A stretch of 29,848 bases of DNA from Campylobacterales bacterium (GTDB taxonomy: Bacteria; Campylobacterota; Campylobacteria; Campylobacterales; QNZT01): assembly GCA_027080605.1 (NCBI GenBank), contig JALWRO010000044.1, positions 1 to 29,848 of the forward strand, given 5' to 3'. Shown here in pieces: positions 24,823 to 29,848 of this stretch (its first letter is position 1; each line of letters begins with the position of its first letter). A program made the position numbers and the translations under genes. Under the pieces are notes generated by a model. That model searched no databases. It had not been told where the DNA came from and worked only from the letters and a program-made list of their open reading frames with translations.

Positions 24823-25752
24823 ATGATTTTTGAAGATATTACCCCGTTTGAAACCATGTCCGAAGCGGAACTTGAAGCGATGATCATCCAACCCGAGCGA
24901 AAAAAAGCCCCGGTTACTGAGCCGCGCTCCGCGATGATGCTCAACCCGCTCAACCTCAAACACCTCAACCGCATCGACAACCTTGATGCCGATATTGTCG
25001 TGCTTAATCTCGAAGACGGCGTCGCTCCGGCAATGAAAAGCCGCGCTCTGCTACTGACGGCGGTTTTTCTCTCTCATCTGAAAGAGAGCAAGTCACGCAT
25101 CATCGTACGTGTCAATCCTGTCGATGAAGGCAGTGCGGAGGAGATCAAACTTTTAAACCGTATCAAACCGGATTCTATCAGAGTCGCCAAAATCCATACC
25201 CCGGAAGATGTCCGAAAAGTACTCGATATACTCGATCCCGATATCGCGCTGCATATCTCCGTAGAGACCAAAGAAGCCCTTGAAAACCTTTCCGGACTCA
25301 ATGTTCACAACCGTGTCGAGTGCGCATCTCTGGGAATTATGGATATGCTCAACTCCCTGGGACTGAGCCACAGTCTGCTGGCACTTGACAACCCGACTAT
25401 CCACTATCTACTGAGTCGTTTTCTTGTCGATTGCAGAATTGCGGGGATGTATCCCATCGGCTTTACCTATCAGGCGTACCACGATACCGAGACATTCACC
25501 CGCTGGTGCGAACTGGAAAAGAAGATGGGCTATACGGCAAAAAGCTGTCTGGGGCCCAAACAGGTTACCATTGTAAACTCCCTTTTCATGAAGGAAGATG
25601 AAGCACTGGAACGGGCAAAATATATCAAAGAGCGATTTGAAGAGATGGCGAAAGAGTATGTTTCCGGTTTCATGGATGCAAAATACGGTTTCATCGACGA
25701 ACCGATTTACAAAGATGCACTCTTAACTTTAGAGAAATTTTCGATAAAATAG
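24823..25752 (+). CDS. CitE-like HpcH/HpaI-family lyase
   Basis: A 309-aa protein of the CitE (citrate lyase beta / malyl-CoA lyase-like) TIM-barrel family. Signatures in order: LNLEDGVAPAMKSRA (the metal-binding Glu-Asp segment), RVNPVDEGS, DSIRVAKIHTPEDV, ISVETKEAL, LGIMDMLNSLGL and MGYTAKSCLGPKQVTIVN (compare G-x-x-GKxxIHPxQ). The usual IHP is LGP here. Stand-alone CitE-like proteins act on CoA thioesters such as citramalyl- or malyl-CoA; the substrate here is unknown. The N-terminal 30 residues (ITPFETMSEAELEAMI) are an addition. It precedes ribH by 27 bases. The ribosome site is weak. Confidence 0.82.
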   Translation: MIFEDITPFETMSEAELEAMIIQPERKKAPVTEPRSAMMLNPLNLKHLNRIDNLDADIVVLNLEDGVAPAMKSRALLLTAVFLSHLKESKSRIIVRVNPVDEGSAEEIKLLNRIKPDSIRVAKIHTPEDVRKVLDILDPDIALHISVETKEALENLSGLNVHNRVECASLGIMDMLNSLGLSHSLLALDNPTIHYLLSRFLVDCRIAGMYPIGFTYQAYHDTETFTRWCELEKKMGYTAKSCLGPKQVTIVNSLFMKEDEALERAKYIKERFEEMAKEYVSGFMDAKYGFIDEPIYKDALLTLEKFSIK

Positions 25753-25779
25753 ACAAAAAAGAGAATAACAAGGAACTTC

Positions 25780-26244
25780 ATGAACATAATTGAGGGTAAA
25801 CTTTCACTAAGCGGCGACGAAAAAGTTGCGATTATCAATGCAAGATTTAACCATATTATTACAGACAGACTGGTAGAGGGTGCAAGGGATGCCTTTTTGA
25901 GACACGGCGGAAACGATGAAAACCTCGATCTGATCCTCGTACCGGGAGCATTTGAATTGCCGTTTGCACTCGACAAAGCACTTGAAAGCGGAAAATACGA
26001 TGCTGTCTGCTGCGTGGGAGCGGTTATTCGCGGCGGTACACCGCACTTTGACTATGTGTCGGCAGAAGCAACCAAAGGCATCGCCAACGTAACACTCAAA
26101 TACAACAAACCGGTCACATTCGGTGTGCTGACAACAGACAACATCGAACAGGCGATCGAGCGGGCAGGCAGCAAAGCGGGCAACAAAGGTTTCGAAGCCA
26201 TGACAGGGCTTATCGAACTCATCAGCCTCTATAAAAATTTCTAA
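25780..26244 (+). CDS. ribH: 6,7-dimethyl-8-ribityllumazine synthase
   Basis: A 154-aa lumazine synthase, the penultimate enzyme of riboflavin synthesis, normally a 60-subunit capsid or pentamer. Motifs: NARFNHIITDRLVEGARD, LVPGAFELPFA and GAVIRGGTPHFDYV with catalytic H89. It has AAGGA five bases before the ATG, which lies inside a TTCATGAA palindrome. Next come nusB (10-base gap) and pyrF, the same order as in Campylobacter. Confidence 0.96.
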   Translation: MNIIEGKLSLSGDEKVAIINARFNHIITDRLVEGARDAFLRHGGNDENLDLILVPGAFELPFALDKALESGKYDAVCCVGAVIRGGTPHFDYVSAEATKGIANVTLKYNKPVTFGVLTTDNIEQAIERAGSKAGNKGFEAMTGLIELISLYKNF

Positions 26245-26254
26245 AGAGAAAACC

Positions 26255-26656
26255 ATGGCAACCAGACACCAATCCAGAGAGAGCGTCATCTCTCTCCTCT
26301 ACGCAAAAGATATAGGAAACGAAAATATCGGCAAATTTGTCGATGATATGCTCGAAGACAAAAAGATACGCAACAAACAAAAAGAGTTTGCACTCTCCCT
26401 GTTTGAAGGTATCGGCAAAAATCTCGAAGCGATCGACAATGAAATCAACAAACATCTCAAAGAGTACAAAGTACATGAACTCGGACATATCGAACGCGCC
26501 ATTCTCAGACTCGGCACCTATGAGATCCTAAAAACAGATCTTGACAACGCTGTCATTATCAACGAGGCGATCGAACTCTCCAAAGATCTGGCAAGCGACA
26601 CCGCACCGAAATTTGTCAACGGTGTGCTCGATGCGATCGCCAAAGAGCATTCATGA
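26255..26656 (+). CDS. nusB: Transcription antitermination factor NusB
   Basis: A 133-aa all-helical protein that binds boxA RNA with NusE (S10) in rRNA antitermination. ATRHQSRESVISLLYAKDIG at the N-terminus and the C-terminal AVIINEAIELSKDLASDTAPKFVNGVLD are classic NusB segments. AAGAGA precedes the ATG. The stop overlaps pyrF by ATGA. Linkage to ribH is widespread in bacteria. Confidence 0.95.
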   Translation: MATRHQSRESVISLLYAKDIGNENIGKFVDDMLEDKKIRNKQKEFALSLFEGIGKNLEAIDNEINKHLKEYKVHELGHIERAILRLGTYEILKTDLDNAVIINEAIELSKDLASDTAPKFVNGVLDAIAKEHS

Positions 26657-27336
26657 AACTCTGCACCGCACTCGACCTGCCAACCTTTGAAGAGAACATT
26701 GCCTTAGCTAAGGAGCTGAAAACATTTGACATCTGGCTTAAAGTCGGATTTCGCAGCTACATACGCGACGGGAAATCGATCCTTCATGAACTCAAAAACA
26801 TCAATCCAAATTTTAAAATATTCCTCGACCTGAAACTCTACGACATCCCAAATACGATGGCGGATGCAGCAGAAGAGATCGCCGGACTGGGTGTCGATAT
26901 GTTCAACGTACATGCAAGTAGCGGCGAAAAAGCGATGCATACCGTCATGGAACGCATAGGCGGTTTACCAAAACGCCCCATCGTCCTGGCAGTCACCGCC
27001 CTCACCAGTTTTGACAACGAAAGCTTCCGAAAAATCTACGGGGAAGATATTGACAATAAAGCGATCACATTTGCCAAAGATGCATATAAAAGCGGTATAG
27101 ACGGTGTAGTCTGTTCGGCACATGAAAGCGCGCTTATCAAATCGCATACGGCAAAAAAGTTTCTTACGCTGACACCGGGCATACGCCCCTTTGGTGAAGC
27201 CGCAGGCGATCAGAAACGTGTCGCAGATATTGCTATGGCAAAAGAGGAACTGGTGGATTTCATCGTCGTCGGACGCCCGATTTACAAAGCAGAAAATCCG
27301 AAATCAGTTGTTGAAAAAATTTTAAGCGAATTATAA
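26653..27336 (+). CDS. pyrF: Orotidine 5'-phosphate decarboxylase
   Basis: A 227-aa OMP decarboxylase producing UMP, the last step of de novo pyrimidine synthesis. The catalytic DxKxxD centre is D59-L-K61-L-Y-D64 in FLDLKLYDIPNT. The phosphate-binding part is LTPGIRPFGEAAGDQKRV, and VVGRPIYKA closes the barrel. It starts by ATGA overlap with nusB within a TTCATGAA palindrome. carB, at the other end of the window, feeds the same pathway. Confidence 0.96.
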   Translation: MKLCTALDLPTFEENIALAKELKTFDIWLKVGFRSYIRDGKSILHELKNINPNFKIFLDLKLYDIPNTMADAAEEIAGLGVDMFNVHASSGEKAMHTVMERIGGLPKRPIVLAVTALTSFDNESFRKIYGEDIDNKAITFAKDAYKSGIDGVVCSAHESALIKSHTAKKFLTLTPGIRPFGEAAGDQKRVADIAMAKEELVDFIVVGRPIYKAENPKSVVEKILSEL

Positions 27337-27348
27337 ACTTCAAATAGC

Positions 27349-27354
27349 TATAAT
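27349..27354 (+). promoter_or_regulatory. -10 box (TATAAT) of tRNA-Ser
   Basis: A perfect TATAAT in the context TAGCTATAATTTCGC begins 12 bases after the pyrF stop and ends 15 bases before the tRNA 5' end. No convincing -35. Confidence 0.6.
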
Positions 27355-27369
27355 TTCGCTCCTTTTGAT

Positions 27370-27460
27370 GGACAGGTGGGTGAGCTGGCTGAAACCACAT
27401 CCCTGCTAAGGATGCGTACTGGCAACGGTACCGAGGGTTCGAATCCCTCCCTGTCCGCCA
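27370..27460 (+). tRNA. tRNA-Ser, anticodon GCT
   Basis: The acceptor stem GGACAGG (27370-27376) pairs with CCTGTCC (27450-27456), followed by discriminator G and an encoded CCA (27458-27460). The anticodon loop CTGCTAA is closed by CATCC/GGATG, with GCT at 27405-27407. The T arm GAGGGTTCGAATCCCTC is perfect. A long variable arm (around GTACTGGCAACGGTAC) makes it class II, as expected for Ser. It reads AGC/AGU. The 3' end is three bases from the convergent queC stop codon. Confidence 0.97.
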
Positions 27461-27463
27461 CTT

Positions 27464-28147
27464 CTATTTTTTCAATTTACGCAAATACGCTTCCCACCCT
27501 TTTTTCCGCAATTTACATGCAGGACAGGTATCACAGCCGTAACCCCATTCATGAAGTACGCTTCTGTCTCCGTTATAACAGGTATGTGTCTCCTTCAGTA
27601 CAATATCCAAAACACCCTCTTCTTCTGCCATTTTAAATGTTTCCGCTTTTGTCAGGTGAATAAGTGGATAGAGAAATTTTATATCCGATTCGCTTCCGAG
27701 ATTTAATGCCTTTTCCAGACTTTCCACAAAAGGGATGCGGCAGTCGGGATATCCGCTGTAATCGGTCTGATTGATTCCGGTGATGATATGGTCAAGCCCT
27801 TTTTTCTGCGCATACGCGTGTGCCGCGGTAAAGAAAACAGCATTACGATTGGGTACAAAAGAGGCAGGAAGATTGGGGCGATTGCGGTGTTTTGCATTGA
27901 TATCGAGCGATGCATCGATCAGCGCAGAATCATCCAGCTGTGCAAAGATATTGATCTCCATGACGAAATTTGGTACATGCAAGATCCGGGCAATCTTTTT
28001 TGCCTGTTCAATTTCGACAGCATGCTTCTGGTGATAGTCAAAGGTGATTGTCTCTACGTGTGCATAGCGGTTTTTTGCCCACCCCAGACAGGTAGTACTG
28101 TCCTGACCACCACTGAAAACGACCAGAGCACTTTTCTCTTTTTCCAT
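27464..28147 (-). CDS. queC: 7-cyano-7-deazaguanine synthase QueC
   Basis: A 227-aa ATP-dependent enzyme making preQ0 from carboxy-deazaguanine and ammonia, in queuosine synthesis. The PP-loop VVFSGGQDSTTC is at residues 9-20. The C-terminal zinc site is HTCYNGDRS...GYGCDTCPACKLR, with four Cys. NRNAVFFTAAHAYAQ and GINQTDYSGYPDCR are other signatures. GGAG lies ten bases before the ATG. It follows queE after two bases, so the pair is one transcription unit; queH lies far away at 8.2-9.3 kb. Confidence 0.96.
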   Translation of the reverse strand: MEKEKSALVVFSGGQDSTTCLGWAKNRYAHVETITFDYHQKHAVEIEQAKKIARILHVPNFVMEINIFAQLDDSALIDASLDINAKHRNRPNLPASFVPNRNAVFFTAAHAYAQKKGLDHIITGINQTDYSGYPDCRIPFVESLEKALNLGSESDIKFLYPLIHLTKAETFKMAEEEGVLDIVLKETHTCYNGDRSVLHEWGYGCDTCPACKLRKKGWEAYLRKLKK

Positions 28148-28149
28148 AG

Positions 28150-28731
28150 TTAATCAACTCCTATAAATTTATGCATCTGCAGACTGAGTAAAAACTTTTG
28201 GGGATATTTTTTGACTAATTCCACGCAAAAGTGTACATTCTCCATATTGGGCTTGTGCATAAAGTTTTGCGGCTGTATATAGAGCGGTTTATCACTCTCC
28301 AGCGCCAGCAGTTTTTCCACGGGTGAACTTTTATCCACGATAAACTTCAGTTCATGAAACCCTTCCACTTTTACCGTATCCCACTCTTTCGGGCTGTATG
28401 TGATCCAGTCAGCATTGCGAATATTGTCAAACATATACCCGTTGGTTTCCACGCTGACAAAATAGTCTCGTTCATGAAGATAGTCGATAAAAGGGTTCAG
28501 ATCGTAAATCGTCGGTTCTCCGCCGGTAATGATGATACTTTTTGCCGGATATTTTACAATCTCGGTGAAAACCTCATCAAACGTCATCTCCTGCATCGTT
28601 GTTTTGTGCAACTCATCATCGCAGAAATCACACGTCAGGTTGCACCCGTACAAACGCACAAAAACAAATGCCCTGCCCGCATGGGTACCCTCCCCCTGAA
28701 TCGAATAAAAAATCGAAGAAACTTTTAGCAT
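28150..28731 (-). CDS. queE: 7-carboxy-7-deazaguanine synthase QueE
   Basis: A 193-aa radical SAM enzyme converting carboxy-tetrahydropterin to carboxy-deazaguanine. The cluster motif is C30-x3-C34-x2-C37 (YGCNLTCDFCDD). FYSIQGEGTHAGRAFVF is the QueE N-terminus, and ITGGEPTIYD and VSVETNGY are the SAM/substrate motifs. It is at the short end for the family (about 190-245 aa). AGGG lies five bases before the ATG. It is first of the queE-queC pair. Confidence 0.95.
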   Translation of the reverse strand: MLKVSSIFYSIQGEGTHAGRAFVFVRLYGCNLTCDFCDDELHKTTMQEMTFDEVFTEIVKYPAKSIIITGGEPTIYDLNPFIDYLHERDYFVSVETNGYMFDNIRNADWITYSPKEWDTVKVEGFHELKFIVDKSSPVEKLLALESDKPLYIQPQNFMHKPNMENVHFCVELVKKYPQKFLLSLQMHKFIGVD

Positions 28732-28754
28732 CGTAGCCCTGATTTGGTAATTTA

Positions 28755-28763
28755 TGTTAAAAT
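28755..28763 (+). promoter_or_regulatory. Extended -10 promoter (TGTTAAAAT)
   Basis: TGn followed by TAAAAT, 31 bases before the ATG at 28795. Its position inside the longest possible reading frame of the next gene argues for the ATG start. Confidence 0.5.
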
Positions 28764-28794
28764 GGATATTAGCAAAATATCATTAAGGGCATCT

Positions 28795-29070
28795 ATGTAC
28801 ACACTTCTGACACTTCTTTTTATAGCAATTATTCTGGGTGGTTTGATCTGGGCATATATTCACCACCTGGGAGAAAAGGGTGAAAAACTCAAACTTATCA
28901 ATCAGGGCATCTGCCCTTCATGCAAACAAAAAAACATGGAAGTCGTCGATCAAAAGGGCGGAGGCTGCTCAGGAACGGCGTTTGTCGAGTTTAAATGTAC
29001 CAACTGCAATTATACGGACAGTTTCAACATCGGCAGTGGTGGCTGCAGTGGAGGTTCATGTAAAGTATAG
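28795..29070 (+). CDS. 91-aa membrane-anchored zinc-ribbon protein, Cys-rich tail
   Basis: A small protein with an N-terminal membrane helix (MYTLLTLLFIAIILGGLIWA), a short charged linker and a cytoplasmic zinc ribbon made by CPSC and CTNC. Two further Gly-Cys segments are present: KGGGCSG between the two pairs and GGCSGGSCKV at the very end. The ATG at 28795 is preferred over an in-frame TTG at 28744 because TAAGGG lies five bases upstream and an extended -10 box lies between the two. I do not recognise a named family. Eight Cys over about 50 residues suggest metal binding. Confidence 0.75.
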   Translation: MYTLLTLLFIAIILGGLIWAYIHHLGEKGEKLKLINQGICPSCKQKNMEVVDQKGGGCSGTAFVEFKCTNCNYTDSFNIGSGGCSGGSCKV

Positions 29071-29129
29071 TTTTTATAGTTAAGTAAAATTTAATTACAG
29101 TCCTCTTTCTTTTAGCCGATATAGTTTAT

Positions 29130-29154
29130 GAATTTGAAACAATTCAAAAAATTC
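29130..29154 (+). other. Weak AT-rich hairpin in the lipoprotein leader
   Basis: TTTGAA-ACAA-TTCAAA forms a 6-bp stem with a four-base loop, and flanking GAA/TTC can add three pairs across an AAA bulge. It ends a few bases before the AAGGAG ribosome site of the lipoprotein gene. The rest of the 107-base gap (29071-29177) contains TAAAAT (29085-29090) and TATAGT (29120-29125) as possible -10 boxes. Confidence 0.25.
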
Positions 29155-29177
29155 CAGGTTGAAGGAGACCTCACCCA

Positions 29178-29848
29178 ATGAAAAGAAACACCTTACTTAA
29201 AAGTATTACAGTATCAGTCGCACTCAGTGCATTTTTAGCAGGTTGTGGAAGCAGCGCAACCACTGCAAACAATGATGACAATAATAACAATGACAATACG
29301 TTAAAAACATCAAGTATTTCAGGAAAAGCAATCGACGGTTATTTGCAATTTGCAACAGTTTGTCTCGATATGGATCAGGATGGCTACTGCCAAGCAACGG
29401 AACCGAGTACACAAACGGATGAAAACGGATCGTTTTCACTGACTGTTTCTGCAGATGTACAAAAAGATGAAAAATATGATCTTGCAATGCTTCTGGTTTA
29501 CGGAGGTAAAGATGTCGATACAGGAGACGATTTCAAAGGCAAACTACTTGCACCAAAAGACGGAAAAATTGTAATGGTCACCCCTATCAATACATTGATA
29601 GCCAAAGCAGTACAAAAAGAACTTAAAGAGCACCCAAAACTTTCTAAAAAAGAGATTCAGGAAAAAATCGCAGCGCATAGAAAAAGAGTTGCCCAGGCTC
29701 TGGAAATACCGGAAGATGAAATTGGAGAAGATCCGGTAAAATTACAGAAAGAGGGCAAGCCGGAAGCTATTGAAAAAGCACTCCAACTTCAAAAAGCAGT
29801 CGAAGCACTTCTAGTCAGCGATGACGGGACAGAAGCAGACCATGAGCG
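29178..29848 (+). CDS. Lipoprotein with calcium-loop-like surface domain (partial)
   Basis: An open frame of 223 codons without stop, cut by the window edge. AAGGAG lies ten bases before the ATG. A lipoprotein signal peptide ends in LSAFLAGC, with lipidated C23. An Asn/Asp linker (about 31-40) follows. Then comes a beta domain typical of surface lipoproteins: GKAIDGYLQFATVCLDMDQD...EPSTQTDENGSFSL, with an EF-hand-like D64-x-D66-x-D68-G69 loop flanked by C62 and C71, perhaps a disulfide. VMVTPINTLIAKAV, at about residue 134, opens a helical region rich in Lys/Glu. Probably an outer-membrane or surface protein; precise role unknown. Confidence 0.85.
   Translation, partial: MKRNTLLKSITVSVALSAFLAGCGSSATTANNDDNNNNDNTLKTSSISGKAIDGYLQFATVCLDMDQDGYCQATEPSTQTDENGSFSLTVSADVQKDEKYDLAMLLVYGGKDVDTGDDFKGKLLAPKDGKIVMVTPINTLIAKAVQKELKEHPKLSKKEIQEKIAAHRKRVAQALEIPEDEIGEDPVKLQKEGKPEAIEKALQLQKAVEALLVSDDGTEADHE

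Larger units (their letters stand above)
219..28478. repeat. Dispersed palindrome TTCATGAA, 26 exact copies
   Basis: Start positions: 219, 3631, 10174, 12329, 13303, 14303, 14803, 18756, 18828, 19386, 20186, 20884, 21007, 21707, 22087, 22789, 23098, 24119, 24527, 25585, 25777, 26650, 26783, 27548, 28351, 28471. Base composition predicts about 0.6 in a sequence this long. In 16 copies the reading is xTT-CAT-GAA, in 6 it is TTC-ATG-AA inside a gene, in 3 it spans a TCATGA stop/start junction, and in 1 it covers the ribH start. Being a perfect palindrome it reads the same on both strands. Counted by eye; one or two copies may have been missed. Confidence 0.9.

Noticed and set aside
27370..27460. 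tRNA-Ser 3' end as an integration site
   Set aside because: No integrase, no duplicated tRNA end and no composition change nearby; queC follows three bases later.
1..29848. CRISPR arrays, insertion sequences, prophage or restriction-modification genes
   Set aside because: No regularly spaced repeats, terminal inverted repeats, transposase, phage or methyltransferase motifs were seen on either strand.

Overview
The window (29.8 kb, mid-40s % GC by eye) looks like a chromosome segment of a free-living Campylobacterota (former Epsilonproteobacteria), probably of the Sulfurovum/Sulfurimonas kind. The evidence is gene order and family choice: fabZ-lpxA-clpX-mreB-mreC-carB in one block, ribH-nusB-pyrF, an all-alpha dimeric dUTPase of the Campylobacter type, a long QueH, a CiaB-like protein and many tight ATGA/TAATG gene junctions. 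The genus is an inference. No phage, transposon, CRISPR array or defence locus is visible.

Layout. (1) 1-9777, minus strand: bcp, queH, fabZ, lpxA, clpX, mreB, mreC, carB and a short sua5/yrdC, almost without gaps; it covers peroxide defence, queuosine, fatty acid and lipid A synthesis, proteolysis, cell shape, and carbamoyl phosphate. At the left edge another minus gene just begins. (2) 9861-13201: a membrane Cache-PAS-GGDEF diguanylate cyclase (plus) convergent with an aldehyde dehydrogenase (minus). (3) 13297-17563, plus: PfkB-family kinase, agmatine deiminase family protein and Upf1/IGHMBP2-type helicase, joined by 4-bp overlaps behind one good promoter. (4) 17590-18056, minus: a mini-operon of an 86-aa membrane protein and a 36-aa membrane protein too short for routine gene calling, closed by an intrinsic terminator. 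(5) 18135-21402, minus: a secreted DUF4139 protein and a CiaB-like HExxH zinc protein, divergent from (6) 21490-22593, a PilZ protein with a degenerate GGDEF-like N-terminus. (7) 22590-24758, minus: a four-gene chain of ATGA overlaps (coiled coil, dUTPase, EI24 membrane protein, lytic transglycosylase). (8) 24823-27336, plus: CitE-like lyase, ribH, nusB, pyrF. (9) 27370-27460: tRNA-Ser(GCT). (10) 27464-28731, minus: queE-queC. (11) 28795 to the end, plus: a Cys-rich membrane zinc-ribbon protein and a lipoprotein that runs off the window.

The most unusual signal is not a gene: the perfect palindrome TTCATGAA occurs 26 times, where base composition predicts fewer than one. It lies almost only inside genes, mostly read as xTT-CAT-GAA (hydrophobic-His-Glu), also as TTC-ATG-AA (Phe-Met-Lys/Asn), and at four gene starts. 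It is absent from the 6.5 kb cell-envelope block 3639-10173. This resembles a highly iterated palindrome such as cyanobacterial HIP1 and may be the target of a genome-wide DNA-binding, modification or uptake system encoded elsewhere.

Queuosine genes (queH, queE, queC) are split between two loci. No gap between genes exceeds 300 bases.
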